64,000 nt of DNA, from assembly GCA_016722045.1 (NCBI GenBank), contig JADKGY010000033.1, positions 124,001 through 188,000 on the forward strand, in the 5' to 3' direction. Source of the DNA: Candidatus Opimibacter skivensis. GTDB taxonomy: Bacteria > Bacteroidota > Bacteroidia > Chitinophagales > Saprospiraceae. The translations under genes were made by a program, and so were the position numbers. Shown here piece by piece: positions 36,008 to 45,497 of this stretch (position 1 is its first letter; each line of letters opens with the position of its first letter). The notes under the pieces were generated by a model. The model did no database searches. It saw nothing but the letters and a program-made list of their open reading frames with translations, and was not told the origin of the DNA.

Positions 36008-37620
36008 TTACGTCTTCCCCTGCACCGGAAAGGGCGGTAACTTCATATCGTTCAATACACTCTTCTCCATTGCAGTCTTTTCGATTTCTTTTACAGTACG
36101 TGGCGCATCAGCAGAAAGATTTTCAAATTTATTTTTCCCTACACGTACATCATCCTCAATCCGTACAGCAATATTCCACCATTTCGGATCGCAGGGACTG
36201 CCTTCCGGTATGTAGATTCCGGGTTCGACAGTGATGACCATGTTTTCTTTCAATTCCGATGAAGCCGATTTATCGTGCACATCAAGACCAAGGTGATGAG
36301 AACATCCGTGCATGTAATAACGTGAGACATCATTTTTATCAGTGATGATACCCAGTTGCACAAGTCCTTTGGCCAGCACTTCAGTAGCTTTTTCATTTAA
36401 TTGCCTGAACGGAGTTCCTGCCTGCACAATTTGAATACGGCTTCCTGCGCGTCATAGACCAACTGGTAAACCTGTTTTTGCTCGGGAGAAAATTTTCCAT
36501 TTGCCGGCACCGTGCGTGTAATGTCGGCGGAGTAGCCATGGTATTCAGAGGCCACATCCATGAGGACAAGCTGGTTACGCACTTCGGTGACATTATTTTC
36601 GGTGTAATGGAGGATACAGCCATTAGCCCCGGTACCTACGATCGGTGGATATCCTTCCGCTTCTGCACCATATTTTCTGTGCACATATTCATAGATTCCT
36701 GTAAGTTCTGATTCAGACATGGTGGGTTCAATGGCTTTCATGACCTCCTTGTGCGCGATGGCGGAGAGAAAGGCCGATTTCCGCAACAAGGCCATTTCTT
36801 CAGGTGTTTTTATTTCACGCAGCGAGGCTACGAGTCGATTATATTCGAAAGAGGCCGGAGGAGAAGCCATTATTTTTTGTGCGACATCTGCGAGTGTTGC
36901 CGAATCAGGCTGTTGTATAAGCCGTATTAATAATGAATCATTTCTGAACTCTTCATCTTCTATCGAAGCCATGCTTGATTTGATCCTGTCTACCCGAAGG
37001 GCAAGATTTGCCGGTGTGGTATAATTGATCAGGGCGTTGTACGTCCCACGTATGTATTTATTTTCATTGCCTTTGATATGTGCTTTATCGCGGAAGGTAT
37101 GCATGAGAGAAGCTAATGTTCCGCCATTGACATCATCAGGCAAGGCATCATACAGGATCCTGCTGAATTTCGAAAAATCAATTTCGTAGTTTTTGAATTC
37201 ATCACTGTTGTACACCTGACTGAGCCCGAGTTTTTCTTTCACACCTTCCACGCCAAGACGCCGGCCTGTCCATTGTTCCATTTGCGGATTCCTCTTCCGG
37301 ATAAAAAACAATTCATTGTATATCGTATCCCCTCTATACTGATCATCCTTAAAGACGAAAAGGACTGCATCCGGCTCCTTATATCCGGTGAAATAATAAA
37401 GATCAGGATTGGGGTGATAGACATAATTGATGTCCTGGGAGAAGACGCGTTCAGGATATGCGAATATGACGGTTACAGAATGTTCCGGCATCAGTGCCCT
37501 CAGCGCATCGCGCCTGCCCGCATGAAATTCTTTGGTGAGATAATCGGTGGGTAAAGGATCCTGCGCAACCAGGATAAGTGAACAGAATAAAAGGATCAGG
37601 AGCGGAAATAGCTTGTGCAT
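36008..37620 (-). CDS. Exported Xaa-Pro aminopeptidase (M24B), frame-disrupted
   Basis: Start at ATG 37620 with signal peptide MHKLFPLLILLFCSLILVAQ. The AMP_N domain covers about residues 25-170 (DINYVYHPNPDLYYFTGYKE). The M24 pita-bread domain carries the metal ligands: Asp in LVLMDVASEYHGYSADITRT, His in MHGCSHHLGLDVHD, Glu in ITVEPGIYIPEG and NIAVRIEDDV. The frame is lost at about 36426; restoring one base (TTGGTGCAG) joins AVFKL to VQAGTPFRQLNEKA. Joined length is about 537 residues, normal for the family. It removes N-terminal residues preceding Pro from peptides in the periplasm. Confidence 0.9.
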
Positions 37621-37667
37621 AGTCATAGTTTTAATGCAAGGACAAATTACAATAAATAGGAGCAGGA

Positions 37668-37820
37668 GCGGTGATCTGTGATCTGCGATCTGTGATTTGG
37701 GATATGCGATATGGTATTGGAACCGTAGATGGTGTAATGCCTGGATCGCATCTGGTATCTGGAAGTGGCATCTGGTATCCAGCATCTGGCATCTGGTATA
37801 TGGCATCTGGTATCTTATAC
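37668..37820. repeat. Degenerate GATCTGTGATCTG / GCATCTGGTATCTG repeats
   Basis: Two neighbouring patches: GTGATCTGTGATCTGCGATC (about 37672-37700), and repeated (G/T)(C/A)ATCTGGTATCTGG-like units (about 37745-37815). A short TATACACTTTG follows. No gene is supported in 37621-37945; the open frames there are translated repeat. Confidence 0.6.
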
Positions 37821-37945
37821 ACTTTGAAATGCAAAACCTTCTTCAAATTCAGCTTTATTTAATAGGCTCAGCAATTATCAAAATAAACTATGAAAATTTC
37901 GATGATTAATTAATATTTTTACTATCGTACAAAACAAAAATCAAC

Positions 37946-38500
37946 ATGGAATTCATTTCTGCACTCTGGATGCCGATTCTGCTGTCGGCTGTATTTGTTT
38001 TTATCGCAAGCTCTCTCATTCATATGGTATTGGGCTATCACGCGTCCGACTTCAAAAAGTTGCCTGATGAAGACAAGGCTATGGATACCATCCGCGGGCT
38101 CAATATCCCTCCGGGTCAATACGCCATGCCGAAACCAAGTAGTATGAAAGATGTCAGGACTGATGCCTTCAAGGCCAAAATGGAGAAAGGGCCGGTGATG
38201 TTTATGCATGTCCGCAAAACCGGAATGGGAATGACGAAGAATCTGATCCAGTGGTTTGTGTATTGCATTGTCGTGAGTATTTTCTCCGCTTACATAGGCA
38301 GCCACACACTTAGTCCTGATGCCGCATACCTCACTGTTCACCGCGTGGTAGGTTGTACAGCTTTCATGGGTTATGGACTGGCGCTTTTCCAGGATGCGAT
38401 TTGGGATTCAAAGAGTTAGGGAGCGACATGGAAGTCTGTGTTTGATGCCCTGATCTTTGGATTGGTTACGGGAGGTACGTTTGGATGGTTGTGGAATTGA
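37946..38500 (+). CDS. Small membrane protein, unknown family, interrupted by an in-frame TAG
   Basis: Begins MEFISALWMPILLSAVFVFI (first helix), with a polar centre (FKKLPDEDKAMDTIRGLNIP, then a GPVMFMHVRKTG motif) and further helices (WFVYCIVVSIFSAYIGS, VVGCTAFMGYGLALF). The frame stops at TAG (38417-38419) after QDAIWDSKS but continues in the same frame as GATWKSVFDALIFGLVTGGT and ends FGWLWN. The extension is a well-formed last helix, so the TAG probably replaces a Trp (TGG). Total 184 codons. Function unknown; inner membrane. Confidence 0.75.
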
Positions 38501-38532
38501 GTTGGTTCATCCGATTTAAATTGATCAGGATA

Positions 38533-39534
38533 TTATTCAGGTTTCTTCAGTTTTTTTATATCCTCTTCAATCTCCTTCAGGCTCTGTTCTTTTTCAATGG
38601 CCTTTTGCGATAGCATATATTTTTCAAATTCTGCTTCTGATTTCTGCAAAGCATTTTCATGGCTTATCATTCCTGCATGACTGAGTAGTTCTCTGCCGTT
38701 GAGTTGTAGAATACTATCTAATCGATTTATCCAATCGGCCATGTACATCGGTGTTCGCTGTTGTGCCATGGTTTCAGCAAAGGCCAGATATTGTTCAACC
38801 AATAAACCAAGTAATTTGATTTCATCTTCGTTAAGGTAGTTTTTTGCAATGCTTACATCTGATTTTTTGATGTGAACCACATTTTTCTTGTCATACGATT
38901 GCATGCCAAGCAAGGGTAAGGTCGCATCCACTCTGCGAAACACTAGTTCGGCTGCTGTTTGTTCGCTGATCGCCCACAACAGTTTGTTTTGCACCACCTT
39001 AAAAAACGCAATCGTTTTTTCATCTTTGGAGTCGTAGTCAATACTGGTGGTATAGATGTCTTTGATTTTCTGATAGAAGAAGCGTTCCGAAAGCCTTATT
39101 TCCCGAATGCGCTCCTCGAGTTCGTTGAAATAGTTCATCGAAGTGCCCGACTTAAACCGGTCATCATTCAGAGCAAAACCCTTGATAATGTATTCTTTAA
39201 GTCTTTGGGTGGCCCAGATACGGAACTGGGTGCCTTTGGGGGATTTTACCCTGTAGCCTACCGAAATAATCACATCTAGATTGTAATGCTCCAGCTCTCT
39301 TTCTACATTCCGACTGCCTTCCTGCTGAACTGTTCGGAATTTCCGAACAGTTGCGGAAGAATCTAATTCCCTTTCCTCAAATACATTTTTGATGTGTTTG
39401 CTTATGGTGGCTTTTGATTTTTGAAATAGATCACATAGTTGTGCCTGGGTAAGCCAAACGGTTTCTTCTTCCAAACGGACATCTATTTTGATGTTACCGT
39501 CCTGGTTTTGGTATAGGAGGATTTCGCTGGTCAT
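38533..39534 (-). CDS. RhuM-like (COG3943) protein
   Basis: 333 residues. The N-terminus (IKIDVRLEEETVWLTQAQLC, then LFQKSKATISKHIKNVFEE) is the RhuM winged-HTH-like domain. The centre is EHYNLDVIISVGYRVKSPKG with TQFRIWATQRLKEYIIKGFA, the diagnostic motif. The C-terminal ~130 residues are helical and charged (KSEAEFEKYMLSQKAIEKEQ). RhuM proteins were named from a Salmonella pathogenicity island but are common beside restriction systems and in mobile islands, which is the case here. The biochemical role is unknown. No signal peptide. Confidence 0.9.
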   Translation of the reverse strand: MTSEILLYQNQDGNIKIDVRLEEETVWLTQAQLCDLFQKSKATISKHIKNVFEERELDSSATVRKFRTVQQEGSRNVERELEHYNLDVIISVGYRVKSPKGTQFRIWATQRLKEYIIKGFALNDDRFKSGTSMNYFNELEERIREIRLSERFFYQKIKDIYTTSIDYDSKDEKTIAFFKVVQNKLLWAISEQTAAELVFRRVDATLPLLGMQSYDKKNVVHIKKSDVSIAKNYLNEDEIKLLGLLVEQYLAFAETMAQQRTPMYMADWINRLDSILQLNGRELLSHAGMISHENALQKSEAEFEKYMLSQKAIEKEQSLKEIEEDIKKLKKPE

Positions 39535-39677
39535 GTACTTTCAATTCAATTGATGCTTCATCAGGATTACAAGTTATCATAATTCCCATTTCATAACTGG
39601 CTCTTTTGCGTAGCTGCTTATGATCAGCAAGAAAGTAAGATTTGTCTGGAAAGTGTTGGGTTTATTACTTTACAGTT

Positions 39678-40562
39678 TCAGGAGGCTTGATCGGAATGTC
39701 CATCGCTTACTGGCTTATTTGATTCCTTCTCTATAAGGTAATTTACAAATGCACTACATGATACTAACATGAATTTCGCATCCTCCTGTTTTATCAAATC
39801 TTCATCTAACAATTTATGTCTAATTCCATCGGCATCACTTGTATAACCGTATAGATTACTAAAGGCTAATTTAAGCGCTGGATGTAATGCATTCGATTTT
39901 TCAATTTCTTTGAGAGCTTGACCTAAAGTTGATTTTGAATTTCCTGTAATAATTGAACATAGGGATTCAATCGAACTTATAGCCTCCTTAATAGAATTTC
40001 TATAATCTGGATTTTTCCTGTCTGAATATAATTCAAGTGCTCTCCTTAAATGCTCTTTAACTGGATTATATTTATCATCAATTTGTAACGATTCTTCAAT
40101 TGAAGTAATTTCTTCAGCCGAAGTAATTTCAGTAACAGTATAGTTAACAATCCTATAAGCAGATAATTCTCGCTTAAGTGTATAATTGGTATATGCAATT
40201 AATTGTTCTACACTATTGTCATTTTCATATTTTTCTGGTTCATATTTGGTAATAGTAAATTCAATCAAGTCATAAATCTCAAACCATTGACACTGGAAAA
40301 AGAAATTTTTTAGTTTTACGAATAATTCCATCCCGTTATTAGGAAATTCATCCATTCGTTGATTGAAAAAATGCATCCACAACTGTTGGCCAAATTTTCT
40401 TTGAGTACTTCCAACATCTCGCCAATATTTTTCTTGGAATTTATTAAAAATAAAATTTAGGAGTCCATTCCAAAGATAGTTCTTTAGAATTTCGTCTATT
40501 TCCTCCTTTTGAACAATTGATCGAAATTGTTTCTTACCAATTCTTTCAGAAAATCTTTTCAT
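39678..40562 (-). CDS. AbiJ-type abortive-infection-like protein
   Basis: 294 residues. The N-terminal ~120 resemble the AbiJ_NTD4 domain: MKRFSERIGKKQFRSIVQKE, EILKNYLWNGLLNFIFNK and LWMHFFNQRMDEFP. The C-terminal half (HLRRALELYSDRKNPDYRNS, SALKEIEK-like helices and DEDLIKQEDAKFMLVSCSAF) resembles the HEPN-like domain often fused to AbiJ N-terminal domains. Such proteins are candidate RNases activated on phage infection. It lies 143 bp upstream of the RhuM-like gene on the same strand. GC is lower than the chromosomal average here, fitting acquisition. The assignment is from motif resemblance. Confidence 0.75.
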   Translation of the reverse strand: MKRFSERIGKKQFRSIVQKEEIDEILKNYLWNGLLNFIFNKFQEKYWRDVGSTQRKFGQQLWMHFFNQRMDEFPNNGMELFVKLKNFFFQCQWFEIYDLIEFTITKYEPEKYENDNSVEQLIAYTNYTLKRELSAYRIVNYTVTEITSAEEITSIEESLQIDDKYNPVKEHLRRALELYSDRKNPDYRNSIKEAISSIESLCSIITGNSKSTLGQALKEIEKSNALHPALKLAFSNLYGYTSDADGIRHKLLDEDLIKQEDAKFMLVSCSAFVNYLIEKESNKPVSDGHSDQAS

Positions 40563-40595
40563 TCCATTTTTTATAGGTAATTAAAACCACTAACT

Positions 40596-40733
40596 CCCGC
40601 ATGTATTCACTAACCTGTTATCCTCATCCCATCGCGCCCTTATATCCCTTTTTCTCCTGATCAACACACTTCGCAAGCCATTCCTTTTCATAACTCAATC
40701 CATGACTGGTCAGTACATCTTAATATAGGCCAT
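40596..40733 (-). pseudogene. 3' remnant of a gluconate-2-dehydrogenase subunit 3-like gene
   Basis: The minus-strand frame reads HGLSYEKEWLAKCVDQ and, after removing one A, KRDIRARWDEDNRLV, matching the C-terminus of the intact gene at 60.76 kb (HGMSYEKEWLAKCVDQSKRD, then WDEEGRLVE). Only about 40 codons remain, and no start or upstream domain is present. The rest of the spacer 40563-40823 holds nothing else I can support. Confidence 0.75.
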
Positions 40734-40823
40734 CAAAGGCAAAGTATTTGGCAGAGTGAACTGTTAAAAATTTTGCCCTGCTATTTTTCTTCAACAATCA
40801 TTTTGATTTGAGCTTCTTAAACA

Positions 40824-41387
40824 TTAGCTCTTCACAGCCTTTTTCTTTGGAGGAGTTTTTGATTCAACTTCATCTTCTCCTTTGCCAAATAAATTTGCTC
40901 TTAAAAAGGATCTTGCTAAAGCAATGTATAAGCCGGCACCTGCTATTATAGATCCTGCCACTACATTTGAAAATATCGCAACGAGTGCTCCTGCGGCCAA
41001 AAATCCCAAAACAATCGCCACGCCACAATATTGTCCGCGCCTTTTATATTTGACATGTTCAGTTACTGATAGTGCTTCAAGTGTTCTCCTGTGCTCCCTT
41101 GTTTTCTCAAAATCCTCCATGATGACTTTTGTAATCGATGGATCGATATCATTGTAGGATTTAAAAGTGGCCGGGTCAGGTAATGGAGATGATTTAGTGA
41201 TTGCAATAGAGACAAAACTTAATATTTCTTTGCGCTTATCTGCAGGAAGCTGAAGAAGCATATCCCTCATAGCGGGATCCATTTCATCCGGGAGCTGTAA
41301 GTCAGGCTCAGGACGAGGCTTATAAACTGGTTGTTGACTTTGGTTTTTAGAAGGTTGGCTATGCCGCTTCTGAGGATGACTCTTCAA
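40824..41387 (-). CDS. DUF2335-like membrane protein
   Basis: 187 residues. The N-terminal half is soluble and charged (LPDEMDPAMRDMLLQLPADK, DPSITKVIMEDFEKTREHRR). Two helices follow: YCGVAIVLGFLAAGALVAIF and VVAGSIIAGAGLYIALARSF. The layout (charged arm, then a two-helix hairpin, then a basic tail) fits DUF2335, whose function is unknown but which turns up in phage-defence and mobile regions. The only upstream start in frame is TTG at 41387, inside the preceding small gene (29-bp overlap). A start at the Met of EMDPAM is an alternative. Confidence 0.65.
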   Translation of the reverse strand: MKSHPQKRHSQPSKNQSQQPVYKPRPEPDLQLPDEMDPAMRDMLLQLPADKRKEILSFVSIAITKSSPLPDPATFKSYNDIDPSITKVIMEDFEKTREHRRTLEALSVTEHVKYKRRGQYCGVAIVLGFLAAGALVAIFSNVVAGSIIAGAGLYIALARSFLRANLFGKGEDEVESKTPPKKKAVKS

Positions 41388-41616
41388 TTTGTTTTTCTAC
41401 ACAACAGGTGAATCTTTTTACTGAATCATTCACAGCACTAAACACATCATTCCAATCTTGCTTCAAAGCTTTCCTATAGTTTGATTCAATAAGTTCGTTG
41501 AGTTCATCCTGGAATGATTTCTCCTTCCAATCCATCATATCACCCCAATCATCAAATACAGAATTAAATCCTTCTTTGAAAGACTTAAAACGATCCTGCT
41601 TGTTTTTTTGTAACAT
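41359..41616 (-). CDS. Small charged helical protein (85 residues), unknown
   Basis: ATG 41616; MLQKNKQDRFKSFKEGFNSV is followed by an acidic/aromatic helix (DDWGDMMDWKEKSFQDELNE) and ends CCVEKQIEESSSEAA. It overlaps the DUF2335-like start by 29 bp, so the two are likely a coupled pair. No domain is recognised and no signal peptide is present. It could be a small regulatory or adaptor subunit; this is a guess. Confidence 0.6.
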   Translation of the reverse strand: MLQKNKQDRFKSFKEGFNSVFDDWGDMMDWKEKSFQDELNELIESNYRKALKQDWNDVFSAVNDSVKRFTCCVEKQIEESSSEAA

Positions 41617-41787
41617 AGTAGCTTAGATATCAGGTAGTTGGTTATGATTTAACGTAAATATGGGGGTTTTATGTTCAATTTTGAATAGAAATTTTTACCC
41701 AACCTTTTGTTAATAGTTAAAATATTGATTATCAAATATTTACGTACAATATTTAGATATTCTATTACCATGTAATCCTTGAAATCC

Positions 41788-41910
41788 CTACGCCGCATTT
41801 ATCCTATCATAAATAAACTTCGCCAGATACTTAAAGATGACTGCATCCGCCAGCTTTTCATTGTTCAAAATACTGCTAGTGGTGGATGCATATTCTGTAT
41901 TTTCTCTCAC
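41788..41910 (-). other. Coding-like remnant in frame after the res stop
   Basis: Directly after the TAG that ends res, the same frame continues for 41 codons (VRENTEYASTTSSILNNEKL, then ADAVIFKYLAKFIYDRINAA) to another TAG at 41788. It looks protein-like. It could be the true C-terminus beyond a false stop, or the tail of a lost gene. The remaining spacer (41617-41787) is AT-rich with no gene. Confidence 0.4.
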
Positions 41911-44575
41911 CTATGACTTCGCTTTATCAAAAACCTCCTTCACAGAAGAAACTTTTTTAAAGATAACATTTTCGGAATTTTTAAAATGCGCTGCCCCGCA
42001 TTTTATTTTCATTTGTTCAGTTTTGCGAAGCTCCTGATCGTATCCTTTTGTCTCAGCTATGAAATATACTTTCTTTTCGCCCTTTAAGACCAAGGCCCAG
42101 TCAGGATTATATGTTCCGATAGGAGTATTAATCTTAAACCATTTGGGAAGCTTAAAGTAAAATTCTATATCCACTCTTGATTCACACTCTCTGGCAAACG
42201 GCATTTCGACTGTTTCTGAATCCAATGGAATAAAATTATCATAAATGGTTTTGGATGGATCGTCAACCACAAAAGTTAATTTTTCGTCGAAGTAAATTTC
42301 AAAATCACTATCATCAAACAGGGCCATTTCATAAAACTGATGACCTATTTTTTCATATCGGATTCCATTGATCATCAGTTCTTGAAGCTTAGCCTGGATT
42401 ATGCCCACAGCATTGTCCAAAAACATTTGCGGGTTAAGAAGCAATTCATTGATACGTCCCGACTTTTTAAGAATCTTAAGAATCGTATCCCTTGTCAACT
42501 CTGTTTTGCTCTGAATATATCCCATGGCATCAGGGATTATAATGCTACGCTGCACTGTTGTCCCTCCCTCTCTGGAAATAGTACCACTAACACCAACACT
42601 TGTTATATCTAACATATAAGTAGACGACCTTACGGAAGATTCTCTTGTCATAGGCATCTGAAATTCATCAGCCATAGCTTTTGCGGCTTCTGTAATGAGT
42701 TCCTCTGTTTTGTAATCAACACTATATTTAGAATGAAATTTAATCTTTTCCCAAATTTGCAAAAACTTGGGGTCTACCTCAAATCCTTTTCTGTAATTTA
42801 CTTTTTTGCCGGTCATTCTTATTCTTTGTTCTGCCGGAGAAATCTACTCCACAGTCATCTTGAATTTCCTTTTGTAATGCCTTTGCAAAATCCTCATACC
42901 GCTCATTGGCTACTACTGTAAGCTTATTGATGTTACGGTCAAATATGCGATCACCTTTCTGATTTACTGCCAGTCTCATTCCTCTCCCTATTTCCTGCCT
43001 TTTTTTAATTTCACTTTTCGTTTCGTTTAAGGTGCATATCTGAAATACATTCGGGTTGTCCCAACCTTCACGAAGAGCAGAATGACTGAATATAAACCGA
43101 AGCGGTGTTTTCTGATCAAGCAGTATCTCCTTTTGCTGCATGATGAGTTTGTATGTATCATCATCTGCCTGAGTTTCACCTCCTGTGTCCTTTACTCTGC
43201 CTTTATTGTCCTGTGAAAAGTAACCATCATGTACTTCATCAACTGCGTAAGGAATTAACCCTTTGAAAGCCGGTTTCATTATTTCTGTTTGATAAATTTC
43301 TTCAAACCATTGTGCAAACTTGCCTTTTATTGGATTGCCGTCTGTACCATACTCCCGATAATTCTTAACCTTGTCTATAAAGAATAATGATAAAACTTTT
43401 ATGCCCTTATTTTTGTAGGCCTTCTCCTTTTTTAAATGTTCTTCTACTGTCCTTTGAATCATAAACCGCATCACCTCATCATTCATACCTCCTTGTGATT
43501 CGCCCTTTGAAAGTATTACGCCATTTGTGAGTGAGATACTCTGATTTCCTGCATCCACTTCATCCACAATAAACCCATCCTTGTAAATCTCTCTTTTATT
43601 GCTTAGTTCATACAAATCCGCACCTGCTCGAATTGTAAATGATTTCTTCTGAACACCCGAAACAGTGTTACAGTCTATCTTAATTTTTGCAGTAACTCTT
43701 GTTGCTGTTGCATTTATGCTTTCTACCTGGATAAATGCTTCATTCATTGCATTTTCACTCACCACACTGTCCACTTCTATTTGTTTTACCAATCCCAGAT
43801 CATAAGCCTTGACAGGATTGAGTGAATACATTAGATTATACAGATTCGTGTGGGTAGCTGAATATCGCAGAGTACAGAGCGGCTCCAAATTTTGGATTGC
43901 CCTTTTTCGGATTTCAGTTTCCATATTTTGTGGCTCATCCACAATAACAATGGGTCTTGTGCTTTGAATAAACTCAATCGGTTTTTTGCCTGTAAGTTTA
44001 TCGTTGGGTTTGTTGATTATGTTTTCATCTTTAGCAAAGGAGTCAATATTTAATACTAAAACCTGAATAGCATTACCGGACGAAAATCCTCTTAGATTGG
44101 AAACTTTCTTGCTGTCGTAAATATCAAAATTGATTGATGTCTTATCATAAAGCGATTGAAAATGTTCATGTGTAATTTTCAGGTTTTTTAAAACTCCTTC
44201 ACGAATAGCCACGGAAGGCACTACGATTACAAATTTTTTGAAGCCATACGTTTTATTCAGCTCATAAATTGTTCGTAGATATACATATGTTTTTCCAGTG
44301 CCTGTTTCCATCTCGACCGAAAAATTCATTCCATGGAATTCGTCAACTGTGTTTTTTATTTCGTTACGAATCTGGATGACCTTTACATTCCTAAAAATCT
44401 GTTCGTCTGTTAAAGCAAGATTATTGCCAAAGCCATACTCAGAAAATAAATCTTCTGTTATATTTTCAGAAAACTCAAAATCTCCACTGCTTAAAGGTTG
44501 TCCTTCAAAAATGTCAGTGATAGACTTGAGGGCATCCCACTGGTAGTCATAATTACTGTCAAAGTGAAACTTCAT
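41911..44575 (-). CDS. res: Type III restriction enzyme, helicase/nuclease subunit (Res), frame-disrupted
   Basis: About 890 residues after correction. Helicase motifs: Walker A VEMETGTGKTYVYLRTIY, DEAD-equivalent IVIVDEPQNMETEIRKRA, SATHTNLY, and motif VI-like REGWDNPNVFQICTLNETKS with KKRQEIGRGMRLAV. The C-terminal part (from 42816) includes a PD-(D/E)xK-like nuclease site: NPDWALVLKGEKKVYFIAET, then KG. The frame breaks in the T6 run at 42802-42807; deleting one base links NDRQ to KVNYRKGFEVDPKF. Works with Mod as a complex that cuts DNA after ATP-driven movement between inverted recognition sites. It starts 18 bp after the extra nuclease gene. Confidence 0.9.
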
Positions 44576-44593
44576 TATAAATTCCTTAGTGCA

Positions 44594-45492
44594 TTACAGT
44601 TTGTGAAGTAAGTGTTTTAACTTGTAGAATGTATTACCATCCTTTACGAGCTTATCGACCTTTGCCTTTATCGCATCATGAAGCGAAATAGTGCCATTCA
44701 ATATAAAGACCAGGTCCTCTCCATCCATTAGAATTATACGAGGCTCCTTTCCTGAGATAGATAGAATTGCATCATCACCAAACCCATCCATCGCAATAAA
44801 TGCCCTCTTGTGCTTCTTGCTTTTTTATCAATCTTTTTATCAAAAATGGCAAGGTCGTCTTGTCGTATTTTCCCGTCAATCCATTTTATTTCAAGCAAAT
44901 AATCAAATTTCTCATACTTATACCATCCATCAATTTGCTCATCTTTAGTTTTGTAAGGCTTCTGAAACTCAAATTCAAAAAAATGGTATAGATTGTAAAT
45001 TATTTTCTCCAACTCAAACCCTCTTTGTTGATGATTACTATTTGAAAACAAACTTATAAATTCATTATTTAAATCAATTAACTTTTGCTCTCTTTGAACT
45101 TTAGTAAGAGTTGCGTTTGTAAATATTTTACTATGTTCCTTCCTCCTTCGTTCTTCAATTTCCTTTTCAATTAGATTTGGACCACACATATCTTTTAGTT
45201 CCTGCAATAATTTTTGTGATTTTCTGGTATCAGGAACATTTGGATCAGGAATTGATTTTAATATATACAAATTTTTGACAATCTCCTTCAGTGTTTCATC
45301 ATCATTCTTGTCTTCTAAATCCGTTATGATGTTCCGCATCATCTTATACTTATTTTCACCTTCATATAGCAAATAGTGATCTCTCTGTATACCACAACTC
45401 ACTAAAAAAGCATAAAAATTATCCCAGTACCAGAAGCAAACTCCAGCAATTTCAATGACTTTCTGGCGTATGTCATGAATCATCTTAGCCAT
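44594..45492 (-). CDS. PD-(D/E)xK nuclease-like protein encoded between mod and res (frame-disrupted)
   Basis: About 300 residues from ATG 45492, 5 bp past the mod stop. The N-terminal ~130 residues are helical (MIHDIRQKVIEIAGVCFWYW, RNIITDLEDKNDDETLKEIV). The C-terminal half carries an Mrr-like restriction-endonuclease pattern: Glu in RGFELEKIIYNLYHFF, Asp in TKDEQIDGWYKYEKF and E-x-K in DYLLEIKWIDG. The frame breaks at CCC 44803-44805; adding one base gives STRGAFIAMDGFGDDAILSI and a normal end (TFYKLKHLLHKL). Its role may be a second nuclease or an accessory specificity factor for the type III system. Family placement rests on the catalytic pattern only. Confidence 0.7.
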
Positions 45493-45497
45493 AAAAA

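Noticed and set aside
36478..37024. Plus-strand frames opposite the Xaa-Pro aminopeptidase
   Set aside because: They are shadows of a well-supported coding strand with catalytic motifs; products are Cys/Ser-rich and unrecognisable.
37668..37862. Repeat array considered as a CRISPR
   Set aside because: Units are short (6-14 bp), degenerate and adjacent with no unique spacers of constant length, and no cas genes are present.
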